Positions 43,533 through 54,192 are shown, counted from the first letter of the stretch. The stretch is 64,000 nt of DNA from Prinia subflava (GCF_021018805.1 NW_026960613.1:558001-622000); one strand, 5' to 3'. Notes: a model not told the origin generated them from the letters alone. Numbers and translations: made by a program.

Positions 43533-43703
43533 CTGGGAGAAGTAGCAATACTTGAGGTACTCTTTGGGAGGGTTGGACAGCATGATAATGACCCCGACAA
43601 AGTCAAGTGCACAGGGCAAATGTTGTGGAATCTGACAACTCTAGGATCATCTAGATACAGCATCTTCATGGCAATGATTAATGCTGAAGACAAGTGAGAG
43701 ACC

Positions 43704-43997
43704 GTGGGTTCTGTAGCCAACAAGCTTAGAAATTTTGAGTGTATAATCAGTGACCCAATGCAGGCTCGGGTCTCTGCCGTAGTTAAGGAACTCAAAGAGG
43801 AGATGAGGGAGATGAGGGAAAAGATGAGGGAGGAGATGAGGAGGAACAGTTCCCACGTAGCACAGGCCCCAGAGTCAGAGCCCAACGCTCCCCAGCTAGA
43901 GAGAGAGGACACACACCACAAGCTGACCTGTGGGTTTTTCTGCGTGACCATGGGGAAGACATGGGAGTGTGGCATGGGAAACACACTTCTGTCCTAG
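43704..43997 (+). pseudogene. Gag C-terminal scrap with EM-rich repeats
   Basis: 97 open codons after a break in gag (43532). It holds a short tandem repeat of GAGATGAGGGA type (43795-43850) encoding EEMREMREKMREEMRR, a likely coiled coil, and then a proline/serine region. Probably the capsid/nucleocapsid end of ERVL gag, disrupted by frameshifts. No zinc knuckle is visible, in keeping with ERVL gag. Confidence 0.5.
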
Positions 43998-44164
43998 CAG
44001 CATGGGTGCGTGAGCTCAAAGAGAGAAACACTAAGCAAGGGGGTTCCACAAAAATGAAACTAGTCTCAGCCTCCCATGATCGAGTCACCAGGTATTACAG
44101 AAGTGAGGATGCTGTGTCAGTTCTCCTTGAAGGAACCTCTACAATGTATGCACAGGAAGGGAAT

Positions 44165-45084
44165 AGTAACCAGTGCTAGAGGGGCCCTGCCTCTAGCCAG
44201 GAAGAGGCATGGGAAAAATTAGTCTTTTGGACTGTGTAGATTCAATGGCCTGGCACATCAAAGCCACAGAAATAAAAAGCTTTAGTAGATACTGGTGCGC
44301 AGTTTACCCTAATGCCATCGGGACATGTAGGAACAGAACCTATTTCTATTGCCGGCGTGATGGGGGGATCACAAGAATTGACTCTGTTAGAAGCCGAGGT
44401 GAGCTTGACCAAGAAGAACTGGCAGAAACATCTGATTGCAACTGGCCCAAAGGCTCCATGTATTCTGGGCATAGACTTTCTCAGGAATGGCTATTACAAA
44501 GATCCTAAGGGACTCAGGTGGGCCTTTGAGATAGCTGCTGTAGAGGCAGAGGGCATTAAGAAATTAAACACCTTGCCCAAATTATCAGAGAACCCATCTG
44601 CAGTAAGACTCCTGAAAGTAAAAGAGCAACCAGTGGTAGAAGGGTTCTGTCTCTAGCCAGGAAGAGGCACAGGAAAAATGAGTCTTTTGGACTGTGTAGA
44701 TCTGACGGCCTGGCACATCAGAGCCACAGAAATATGAAGCTTTGCTTAATACTGGTTTGCAGTGTACCCTAATGCTATCGGGACATGTGGGGGCAGAACC
44801 TATTTGCATTGCTGGGGTGACGGGGGGATCACAAGAATTGACTCTGTGAGAAGCCAAGGTGAGCCTGACCGGGAAGGAGTGGCAGAAACATCCGATTGCG
44901 ACTGGCCCAAAGGCTCTGTGTATTCTGGGCGTAGACTTTTTCAGGAATGCCTATTACAAAGACCCCAAGGGATTCAGGTGGGCTTTTGGAATAGCTGCTG
45001 TGGAAGCAGAGGGCATTAAGAAATTGAACACCTTGCCTGGACTGTCAGAGAACCCATCTGCAGTAGGACTCCTGAAGGTAGAAG
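44165..45084 (+). pseudogene. ERVL protease, tandemly duplicated
   Basis: Two consecutive copies of a 460-bp unit (44165-44624 and 44625-45084) covering the retroviral aspartic protease. The offset between matching bases stays exactly 460 from 44171/44631 to 44600/45060, so no indel separates the copies. Copy 1 keeps the active site as VDTGAQFTL (Asp codon 44288-44290). Copy 2 reads NTGLQCT at the same place (44748-44750), so it lacks the catalytic Asp. The unit is not a multiple of 3, so the two copies are in different frames. A CILGIDFLR- and CILGVDFFR-type second signature is present in each. Confidence 0.88.
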
Positions 45085-45320
45085 AGCAACAAGTACCTGT
45101 TGCCACCACGATGGTGTACTGCCGGCAGTATTGGACGAATCGAGATGCCGTGATCCCCATCCACAAGACAATCCGAGAGCTGGAGAGCCAAGGGGTGGTC
45201 AGCAAAACCCACTCACCCTTCAACAGCCCCATCTGGCTTGTGCGCAAGTCTGACAGAGAATGGAGCCTGACTGTGGACTATCGTGCATGAATGAAGTGAC
45301 TCCACTGCTGAGAGCCGCTG

Positions 45321-45867
45321 TGCCATTTATCCTTCCCAGAGCTTCTCAAGATCAGTCCAATCCTGGAAGCCTAGTGTTCCTGGGTAGGGGGTACCGCTAA
45401 GTACCTCCTGTCCAAGTACCTCAGGCGAAGCTCCCAGGCACAGGCAATACTTAGCAGCTCAGCTATCAGTGATTTCAGCTCTTTACAGTGTCAGCTCTTT
45501 GCAGTGTCAGCTCTAGTGATTTTCAGCTCATGAGCTTGCTAAGTGCCTTGGCAGATGCAGGGAGAGAGAGGAGAAGAGCTATATGAGGTTCCACAGAGGA
45601 GTCTTTATTGGCATCCTCTGCAAAGGGTTTCAGGGACAGCTCTTCTACTGAGCTGGGCAAAAGTGGGGTTTATATAGGGTATCAAGGTTTTGAGAAATGG
45701 TCCGATGGTATGAGTAGGAGTAAAAGTGACCTATTGTCTTACAGGGAGATAAGAGAGGGTCTGAGAGCAGGAGAGGGGTTATTTGGTCCAGTCACCATGA
45801 CTAGGCATTTCTTTGCCTTTAGGCAACTGACCACCAGAGAGGCCTCTCAGGCCTCATGGCTGCAACA
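45321..45867 (-). mobile_element. Solo LTR in ERVL RT, antisense
   Basis: 547 bp. On the minus strand it starts TGTTGCAGCCATGAGG, with TATA (ACCCTATATAAACC, about 45675) and AATAAA (about 45606). Flanks CCGCTG and CTGCTG match in 5 of 6 positions, a likely diverged TSD. RT coding text lies on both sides. Contains a small tandem repeat (GTCAGCTCTTT-type, 45475-45510). Confidence 0.75.
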
Positions 45868-46339
45868 CTGCTGGCCATGCTGGAACTCCAGTACGAGCTG
45901 CAGTCCTGTTAGCGTAGGAAAACATATAACTACATGAAGGCGATAATATGCGGTTTTTTATTTGAGCACGCGGGACACAGGGGCGTGGAATGCCCAAATT
46001 TTGTGTCTAAGAACACAGAGTCGATTTGTGATTTTATAGTTTCAAATTATACATATGTTAACTAACCTCCACCCCTAGATACTGGTTATCTTATTTCTTA
46101 GTTAATATCTTAAATCATACCTAGGCTTTACCTTGGGTTCTACTTGATTTGGTTAAAACAATGCTTCTCAATTATATCCTGGGCTGGAGTCACACTTGGC
46201 TCAGTTAAAACAATAGTATGAAGCTAGTTGCAGAAGCTGACGTTTGTTCCAAAGCCAGACTGCGTAAAGTTCAGATTGTGCCTCTTCTACCTTCCCCTTC
46301 TCAACTCCCCGCGGTTAACTTATACAATTTTTAACCCTC

Positions 46340-46728
46340 TAAAGGCGGAGCCCTGGTAGATCGGGGGCTAGAATAACGTGCGTCCACACCAATATGGTTC
46401 TAAGCACGTAATCCGATTTATTCTGTGAGATGGTGGGTTAAATACAGACAGAATAGTTTACAAGAACAGGTGCATTCTGATAGGCAGTGAGAATACAGAA
46501 ATATGTAAGCTATTGCAGTTTAAGGTAGCCACCGTGTCTTCCCAGTAACTGTTCTATGTTAGTAACTGTTCTATCTTAATACATTCCTAGTAGCAGATAA
46601 GTTTATCTGCTACTACGTATGCTGAACGTACTGAGGCCTGTTAGACCAGGCCTGAGGCCTGGTCTGAGGCCTGGTTTGAGGCCCAGGTGTGGATAGCTCT
46701 ACCTTATGATACAAGCTATCCTCCTACA
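46340..46728 (-). repeat. Young ERV 3' LTR
   Basis: 389 bp, identical to 50480-50868. On the minus strand it starts TGTAGGAGG and ends CCGCCTTTA; the last two bases are TA where CA is usual. Minus-strand AATAAA lies near 46420. A short tandem of GGCCTGAG/GGCCTGGT-type units lies at 46633-46684. Confidence 0.93.
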
Positions 46729-46748
46729 CATCCCCCCTTTTTTCTTTA
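46729..46748 (-). promoter_or_regulatory. Polypurine tract of the young ERV
   Basis: On the minus strand AAAGAAAAAAGGGGGGATG lies directly next to the 3' LTR start. This is where plus-strand DNA synthesis would be primed, and it confirms the minus orientation. Confidence 0.8.
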
Positions 46749-49398
46749 GAGCTATCCAAACTGGGTCTGTGACACGGTTGGCTGCTTCTACATATACTGT
46801 TATGAGCAAAGCACTACTTGAGTTACCCAAGAAAAACCTAAAGATCTTAGCTGCTAAAAGCAAAAAGATGAGAGCACACTATATTCAGTCCTTGCTCTTC
46901 ATTCATACGCAGGTTCTAGATTAAAGTTTCAAATCATCTGCTGTCTCTTCTTCTTCTGCATTGCCTGATGATGTTTCACAGCTGAAGACTTCTCTGTCAC
47001 TGGGCAGCCAGGGTTACTTCCATCAACGCAGCTGCAATGCTGTGTCTGTGTTGCTGTCTCGTTGTCTGGTTCAGCTTTCGTTAGTATCTCATCAAGTCTA
47101 CAGCTTGCAGAAAAGAAACTAAAACAGACCTGGTATGCGAATTGGCATTCTCAGAGACAAGGAAATAGAATAGGAATTTTGTTTACTAATGAAAGTGATA
47201 AGCGATTATCAAACTATTTCTGCTATCACCCCAGAGACTGCAAACTGCTGAAACGCTTTTCTTTAGTGAACCTTGACATCTTTCCCCGGGTAAAGATGAC
47301 AATCTTCACTCCAAGCTGATTCAGCTGTCATTCTGATCGGATCAAATTGTCAAGTTAAGATAACTTGCATATTATTTTTTGGAGCAGAAACCTCTGGGCT
47401 TCGTTAACAAACACCATCCGTCCAAGTTAGAGTCAGAGTTTGGCCAGAACTCAAACTTTAAATTGGAGTGATGTTTTTAACATATCTTTTAAAGACAATT
47501 TCTAACAACAATAAACATAAAATGCCTAAAATACAACAAACTGTCATAATATCATTACATAAAAGACATTTAAAAGTTAAGATAAAAAATTGTTCCGATC
47601 ACTCGGGAACTCGTCTTTTCTGGAACTCTTCTTGAAGACAGTTGAGTACCAATTGGAGCAATCACAGGATCAACACCTGATGGAAAAATCATCAATGATG
47701 CTTCAGGTATCTCTCTCCAAGACCTTCTGAAAAACACTTAAAGATTTAACAAACTGAAATGCAATGTCTCGACTCACACAAGAGGTACCAAAACAAGCTT
47801 AAAATCTCATTTCAATCGAAATGCGTAACACAGTTAAAAGAATCAAATGAAGCTTCAAAAGGACATGCTAAAACATTGCATAAAACATACAAGATTGATT
47901 ACAAAAGAGACAAGCTATATACTTAACATGACACTTAAGAAAAAATTCTGACTTACACCTAATAATACAACCATATCTGTTAACAACATTCATGAAATAT
48001 TTAGATGGCTAAAAAGATAAATAGAATCATTTAAAATGACAAGTACTTGTTAGAAAACCCTATAGACAAATAACACAACATAAAAACTTGAACATCAACT
48101 TACAAATGCTACTAATTTATATACTTAACATGTCATCGAATTATATTTTAAAACTCTTATCTTTTACAACTCTCTCACTAGTGCCATCACTGAACAAAAC
48201 ATACTACCACATTCCCAGGCTCTGAAACTCATCCCTTGGGCACACTACTGTGCTTCCCTCATCTCTCTCCCCCAGCACAGAAGACCAAACCCAAGAGCAG
48301 TAGCAAAGCCTCTCTGCCCAAACAGATGTGCCAGGGGCTGGCTTCAGCCAGCTGCACCCACCTCTCTAGGCAGGACAACAACGCTGAGAGTTCTGAGATG
48401 AGGCTTTGTTCAGCTCTGAGAATCATTCTCAAAAGCAACTACTAGAAGACCTAGCAGTAACGCAAGGGACCACTCCAGCTGGAGATGTCAGCTAGAGCCC
48501 TCTCAGCACCACTTACTCAAATGCAGCTAGCATGGCACTAATAACTATTTTCATGTAATTTTAAATCTAGTTTCCTTTTTCTCTCTCTTTTTTCTCTTTT
48601 TTTTTTTCTTTTTTTTTAACTAAACTTTACAAGTTAAACAACTATACTTTTTACAAATTATAAAGCACCCTTTAAATCAACTAACTCTTAAATCTAACAT
48701 AAGTAAGTCTCAACAAAAATCTACAACCTTCATTAACTTTATAAACTCTATATGTGTGGTAACTCACTAAAAATTCATTATTAATTAAACTCCTTAACAT
48801 TTAAATATAGACTTAACTTAAACTTATCAGGGCCCAAATCTTAAAAACAAGCTTTAAAATTATATGTTTAACAATAATTAACTCAAACTCAAATTAATTC
48901 ACACAAAAATTAATTTTAACAACATCAAAATGTAGAAACAGCTCATCCTTACACAGAGTTAATAACTCTAGCTAAGAACTCATTTCTATTTCATTTTTTT
49001 TGCTTTATCTTTTTCATGATAGGATATATCTTTCTTTTTCATGTTGCATTTCTCACACAGTGATGGATTCTTTCACAATAGAGGGACAGATGACTATTTT
49101 CCCTTCTTTTTCTGGTGTTTTTCTTGCAATGTCCACTTGTTGCATGTTTTCACTATCTCTGTTTAACAATCTTGAAAGCTTCCTGGGTAATAGCACGACA
49201 TAGGGTCGAGTTACGATGCTTGCTTATCTTCAAAGACTATACTGGCAGCCTCTGTACTCAGCGAAGGGGGGGGGGGGTAAGAAGATTTCAGAGCCCAGTC
49301 CGTCGGCTAGTGCAGTTGATTGGCAGACTGCAGGGGCATAGGAGCCTCTAATTGAGCTGACGGTGTGCTGGCATTCTCATTAGTAGACATCTTGTTTA
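46749..49398 (-). other. Non-coding filler of the young ERV
   Basis: 2.65 kb, strongly A/T-rich, with runs of A/T (48590-48620) and no open frame of note on either strand. It occupies the place where pro, pol and env would be. It could be a heavily deleted retroviral body or captured unrelated DNA; I could not tell. Confidence 0.6.
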
Positions 49399-50139
49399 TT
49401 ATATTTTTGAGCGGGACAGAGAAAAAAAAAACAAGGCTCGGCCGGGAACACTGCCGGTCGCTCCGCTGCTGCTGCCGCCCTGAGATCCGCCTCCTTGCTG
49501 CATCACTTGTGCCCTCCTTGTTCCGCCTTCGGCCCCTCTTGCCTTCTCATCTTTCGCACCGCCTCCCGGGTCTGGCAGCTGAGCCACTTCTTGGTTGTGT
49601 TCATTCGGCCCGAGAGGTGCAGGGAGCATTTCCTGCCTTCTCCCTGCACAGCTGGCCAGAGACGAACAAAGGGAGGGGCAAAGCGGAGCTGCATTCTCAC
49701 TCTCGGAATGCGTGGAATGCATGGAATCTCCACTGAAGCGTCTGGCTACCTTAGATTTTTCCTGTTGTTCCTTTATCTTGGAGAGGGAAGTAGAGGGACA
49801 GGGAATCTGTTTTTCTCCGGCTAAAATTACGGTTTTGGTCTTTTCTGCGAATGTTCGCAAGGTATTTATTGCTTTTTCCCAAATTACGCTTAACTCTGAA
49901 CGTATCTTTGCTCTTTTTCCCGGTAAAACTACAACGTCCCATAGCAATCTGCCTTTCTCTTTCCGTCCTGCTTCTCTGCAAAGAGATGCTGGCCGCTTTC
50001 GCTTTCCTTCTTCCCAAACCCATAGGGTTACCCGATTTATATCAGAGTCTTTGATATTTTCGCCTCTTTTCGAGACAATGGACGCTAAAAGCTGCATGGC
50101 AGCCAAAAGGTACCGGTCCATAATTGAATCCCTCCGCAT
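49399..50139 (-). CDS. Gag-matrix-like open frame of the young ERV
   Basis: 246 codons, open, starting MRRDSIMDRYLLAAMQLLAS. It follows the 5' LTR and primer-binding site by about 340 bp. The first 60 residues form an amphipathic, helix-rich segment (LLASIVSKRGENIKDSD, then TLWVWEEGKRKRPASL). The middle is rich in Lys/Arg and the C-terminal part is low-complexity (GGGSQGGSSSGATGS). Position and composition suggest a truncated Gag with matrix at its start, but no capsid major-homology region or zinc knuckle is present. Function in packaging or as a mere leader frame is unproven. Confidence 0.5.
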   Translation of the reverse strand: MRRDSIMDRYLLAAMQLLASIVSKRGENIKDSDINRVTLWVWEEGKRKRPASLCREAGRKEKGRLLWDVVVLPGKRAKIRSELSVIWEKAINTLRTFAEKTKTVILAGEKQIPCPSTSLSKIKEQQEKSKVARRFSGDSMHSTHSESENAAPLCPSLCSSLASCAGRRQEMLPAPLGPNEHNQEVAQLPDPGGGAKDEKARGAEGGTRRAQVMQQGGGSQGGSSSGATGSVPGRALFFFSLSRSKI

Positions 50140-50458
50140 CTGCCGCTCTTACCTTCTCTCTGCTGACAGTAGGTGGTACTGTCGCCTTTCTGACCAATCC
50201 AATCGACAGACGCTCCCCGATCTGCCCCGAGTATCCAGGACTGTGTTCCGTAAGCGACACACACACGTCCTAAATCAAGCGAGGTCTTCAACATTTAAGT
50301 CTTGCCTACAGCATCTAAGCTCAGCGACGGCTAATACGTCTCACGTACAGCATTGAAGCCCGGTGGACGGTAAATAAATTCCGCTTACAGCATCGAAGCC
50401 AGGCGGACAATATCTGAGTCTTGAACAGACAGCGTCTAAGCCGTATTGACCAGGCTCC

Positions 50459-50477
50459 GTCCCTAGTTCAGGCGCCA
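50459..50477 (-). promoter_or_regulatory. Young ERV primer-binding site, tRNA-Lys type
   Basis: On the minus strand TGGCGCCTGAACTAGGGAC begins 2 bp after the 5' LTR. It matches the expected complement of a tRNA-Lys(UUU) 3' end apart from one extra T. This supports the LTR boundary and a class II origin. Confidence 0.7.
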
Positions 50478-50479
50478 GA

Positions 50480-50868
50480 TAAAGGCGGAGCCCTGGTAGA
50501 TCGGGGGCTAGAATAACGTGCGTCCACACCAATATGGTTCTAAGCACGTAATCCGATTTATTCTGTGAGATGGTGGGTTAAATACAGACAGAATAGTTTA
50601 CAAGAACAGGTGCATTCTGATAGGCAGTGAGAATACAGAAATATGTAAGCTATTGCAGTTTAAGGTAGCCACCGTGTCTTCCCAGTAACTGTTCTATGTT
50701 AGTAACTGTTCTATCTTAATACATTCCTAGTAGCAGATAAGTTTATCTGCTACTACGTATGCTGAACGTACTGAGGCCTGTTAGACCAGGCCTGAGGCCT
50801 GGTCTGAGGCCTGGTTTGAGGCCCAGGTGTGGATAGCTCTACCTTATGATACAAGCTATCCTCCTACA
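50480..50868 (-). repeat. Young ERV 5' LTR
   Basis: 389 bp, identical to 46340-46728 at a constant offset of 4140. Carries the promoter and poly(A) signals for the element. It ends, on the plus strand, at CTCCTACA beside the TSD ACCCTC. Confidence 0.93.
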
Positions 50869-51764
50869 ACCCTCCACTATCAGTCCAAGGCAGCAGAGTG
50901 GTACGCCACAACTGACATTGCTAACGCATTTTTCTCTATTCCTCTGGCTACAGAATGCAGGCCTGTTTGCTTTCACCTGGAGGGGCGTGCAGTACACCTG
51001 GAACCAACTGCCCCAGGGCTGGGAACAGTCTCACCATCTGCCATGGACAGATCCAGACTGCACTGGAAAAGGGTGAGGCTCCAGAACATCTACATTACAT
51101 CGATGACATCATTGTGTGGGGGAACATGGCCAGGGAAATGTTTGAGAAAGGAGAAAAGATCATCCAGATTCTCCTGAAAGCTGGTTTTGCCATCAAGAAG
51201 AGCAAAGTCAAGGGATGTGCTTGAGAGATCCAGTTTCTGGGAGTAAAGTGGTGAGGTGGACAGCGTCAGATTCCCACTGAGGTCATCAATAAGTTCACTA
51301 CAATGTCTCCACCTACCAACAAGGAGGAAATGCAAGCTTTCTTATGCCCCATAGGCTTTTGGAGAATGCACATTCCTGAGTACAGCCAGATTGTGAGCCC
51401 TCTCTACCTGGTTACCTGCAAGAAGAACTATTTCCACTGGGGCCCTGAACAGCAGCAAGCCTTTGCCCAGATCAAGCAGGAGATCACTCCTGCAGTACGC
51501 CTTTGCCCAGTCAGGACAGGACCAGAGGTGAAAAACGTGGTCTACTCTGCAGCCGGGAATCATGGCCTGTCCTGGAGCCTTTGGCAGAAGGTACCTGGTG
51601 AGACTCGAGGCCGACCACTGGGACTCTGGAGCCGAAGTTACAGAGGGTCTGAAGCCAACTACACTCCGACAGAGAAAGAAATCTTGGCCACCTATGAAGG
51701 AGTTCAAGCTGCCTCAGAGGTGACTGGCACAGAAGCACAACTCCTCCAGGCACCCTGACTACTG

Positions 51765-52568
51765 GTGCTGGGGTGGATGTTCAAAGGAAAGGTTCCCTCT
51801 ACCCACCATGCCACCGATGCCACATGGAGCAAATGGATTGCCCTCATCACTCAGCACACCCATATTGGAAACCTGAATTGCCCTGGGATTTTGGAGATAA
51901 TTACCAACTGGCAAGAAGGTGAAAACTTTGATCTCACCGATGAAGAGGAACAAGAGCAAGTGACACAAGCCAAAGAAACTCCACAGTATAATCAGCTGCC
52001 AGCAGAAGAAACACACGATGCTCTTTTCACTGATCATTCCTGTTGCATCGTAGGGATGAACTGGAAGCGGAAAGCATCTGTATGGAGCCCCACATGACAA
52101 GTTGCACAAGCCACTGAAGGAGAAGGTGGATCAACTCAACTTGCAGAACTCAAAGCTGTTCAATTGGCCCTAGACATTGCTGAGAGAAAGAAGTAGCCAA
52201 AGCTCTACCTCTACACTGATTCATGGATGGTAGCCAATGCTCTGTGGGGTTGGCTGGAAAGGTGGAAAAAGGCCAACTGGCAGTGTGGGAGAAAACCAAT
52301 CTGGGCTGCTGATTAATGGAAAGAGATTTCCACTCGGGTAGAGAAACTACCTGTAAAAGTCTGCCATGTAGATGCCCATGTCCCCAAGAGTTGGGATAAT
52401 GAGGAGCACCGAAACAAAGAGCAAGTAGATCAAGCTGCAAAGATAGAAGTATCAAAGATAGACTTAGATTGGCAACACAAGAGAGAGTTGTTCCTAGCTT
52501 GATGCTCCCATGATGCCTCAGGTCATCAGGGCAGAGATGCCACCTATAAGTGGGCACGAGACCGAGGA
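51765..52568 (+). pseudogene. ERVL RNase H and connection
   Basis: Open 51765-52097 (LLGWMFKGKVPSTHHATDATWS, then ALFTDHSCCIVGMNWKRKAS with the first RNase H Asp). After a stop at 52095 come AELKAVQLALDIAE-like (Glu) and LYTDSWMVANALWGWLERW-like (Asp) text in 52140-52260, in frames broken by TAG/TAA stops (52195, 52315). Its order after RT and before integrase is as in ERVL. Confidence 0.8.
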
Positions 52569-53357
52569 GTGGATCTAACCATGGACAGCATTTCTCAGGT
52601 TATCTATGACTGTGAGACGTGTGCTGCAAGCAAGCAGGCCAAGCGAGTGAAGCCCCTATGGTATGGCGGGCGGTGGTCCAAATACAGGTATGGGGAAGCC
52701 TGGCAAATTGACTACATCACCCTTCCCCAAACCCGCCAAGACAAGCGCTACGTGCTGACCATGGTGGAAGCCACCACTGGATGACTGGAACCCTACCCTG
52801 TGCCTCACGCTACTGCCCAGAACACCATCCTGGGCCTGGAAAAGCAAGTCCTGTGGAGGCATGGCACCCCTGAGAGAATCGAGTCAGACAATGGGACCCA
52901 TTTCAAGAACAGCCTTATAAACACCTGGGCCAGAGAACATGGCATTGAATGGATATATCACATGCCTTATCATGCACCAGCTGCCGGGAAAGTTGAATGG
53001 TGCAATGGACTACTTAAGACTACCCTGAAAGCACTTGGCAGAGGAACCTTCAAGAACTGGGAAATGAACTTAGCAAAAGCCACCTGGATGGTCAACACCC
53101 GAGGCTCCATCAACTGACCTGGTCCTGCTCAGTCTGAACCCTTGCACACGGTGGATGGAGAAAAAGTCCCGGTGGTTCACATGAAAGGTATTCTAGGAAA
53201 GACTGTTTGGATTAATCCCACCTCAGGCAAAGGCAGACCCATCCATGGGATTGTTTTTGCTCAAGGACTTGGTTATACTTGGTGGGTAATGCAGAAAGAT
53301 GGAGAAACCTGTTGCGTGCCACAGGGAAACCTACACTTAAGTGAGAATTGTGTATAA
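52569..53357 (+). pseudogene. ERVL integrase
   Basis: Zinc-binding C-x2-C is seen in CETCAASKQA. Catalytic core: WQIDYITLPQ (Asp), then ERIESDNGTHFKNSLI (Asp) and APAAGKVEWCNGLLKTTLKA (Glu). The frame is open in 52569-52784, 52800-53117 and 53142-53357. These pieces share one frame and are separated by single stops (52782-52784 and 53115-53117). Ends NCV at 53357. A closely related antisense scrap lies at 20381-20556. Confidence 0.88.
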
Positions 53358-53441
53358 GGTTTCATTGTGTATGTATATATATAAAATAGATTTTATTGAC
53401 TTGGATATGATACAGATGATAATAGAATAAGGGGTGGATAA

Positions 53442-54192
53442 TGTCTTTGGTTTAAAAATGTAACCAAAAAAGTGTATTCTATTTTCATCTATTGAAACTG
53501 TTTGGGAGATATTATTCTTTATCTCTTGTAACTCTAGGGGGAGAAGATGGTGGATGCCTTCTGATAATAGACCATCTGGGTCAGTGTTCTCTTTCATCGA
53601 CTTTGTCTCCCCCTCTGGGAGATATCTTCTGCAAATGAGCCATTAAGGCTCACCAATGACATGACACATTACATCATCCCATTGTGAGATGCACCACCCA
53701 GTGGGGAGGAGCCAACCATTCCCTACTCAGATAAAATGGGGACACAGGGACCCCAGATTATCATCTTTTCCACGGGATTCTCAGAGGAAGACCGGACTCA
53801 TCTCACCCCCACTACAGGATCATCTCTACTCCAACAGAACCACATCTGTCACTCCAGGAGGACTTATTTGGACTGCTTCCAACACCCTGGGCAACAGGGT
53901 GCCAGGTAGTATTCCTGACTCTGTCAGGGCTCTCTAGGACTTTTGTTTGTTTGGTTGCTTGTGTTTTTTTTGTTTGTTTTGTTTTGTTTTGTTTTTGGGG
54001 GTTTTTTTTGTATTACTGCATTTGCATTTTTATTATTCCTAGTAAAGAATTGTTACTCCTATTCCCATATTTTTGCCTGAAAGCTCCTAATTGCAAAATT
54101 GTAATAATTTGGAGGGAGGGGGTGTTACATTCTCTACTCCAAGGGAGACTCCAGTTTTCCCTGACAGACACCTGTCTTTCCAAACCAAGACA
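53442..54192 (+). mobile_element. ERVL 3' LTR, different subfamily from the 5' LTR
   Basis: 751 bp from TGTCTTTGGTTTAAAAATG to AACCAAGACA, following a purine-rich stretch (AATAAGGGGTGGATAA). Collinear with 1145-1884. Only the last 150 bp resemble 41305-42110. The flanks of the whole element (AGTGG left, ATGTT right) do not match, so no TSD frames it. Confidence 0.85.

Larger units (their letters stand above)
46340..50868 (-). mobile_element. Young non-autonomous ERV (4529 bp)
   Basis: Complete element on the minus strand: LTR 50480-50868, primer-binding site, gag-like frame, non-coding filler, polypurine tract, LTR 46340-46728. The 389-bp LTRs show no difference when read base by base. The 6-bp TSD ACCCTC (46334-46339 and 50869-50874) is perfect. 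The internal region is only 3751 bp, and I could find no protease, RT, RNase H, integrase or envelope motif in any frame. It would have to borrow those enzymes. Its LTR family is also present as a solo LTR at 16217-16584. Confidence 0.92.
45907..50882 (-). mobile_element. Solo LTR of ERV1/ERV2 family, interrupted by a young ERV
   Basis: Two pieces, 45907-46339 and 50875-50882, 441 bp in total. Together they are the reverse complement of the ERV2-type LTR: the minus strand starts TGATAGTGGAGGG and ends CTACGCTAACA. The 4-bp TSD GTCC lies at 45903-45906 and 50883-50886. The young ERV sits 8 bp from its U3 end. A 4-bp TSD fits the gamma-like family that also supplied ERV1 and ERV2. Confidence 0.9.
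45105..51758 (+). pseudogene. ERVL reverse transcriptase, split by three insertions
   Basis: RT starts in frame with the second protease copy (VPVATTMVYCRQYWTNRDAV, then GVVSKTHSPFNSPIWLVRKS, 45105-45290). It is broken at 45320 by an antisense LTR, resumes at 45868-45906 (TLLAMLELQYE), is broken again by the solo LTR and young ERV, and continues at 50883 (KAAEWYATTDIANAFFSIPL, first catalytic Asp). The active site YIDD is intact (51096-51107). Thumb and connection follow to 51758. Frameshifts lie near 50960 and 51224, and a stop at 51757. Confidence 0.88.

Noticed and set aside
49595..50356. Plus-strand open frame of 253 codons in the young ERV
   Set aside because: The element is on the minus strand by polypurine tract, primer-binding site and LTR signals; the frame is antisense to the gag-like frame and to the leader.
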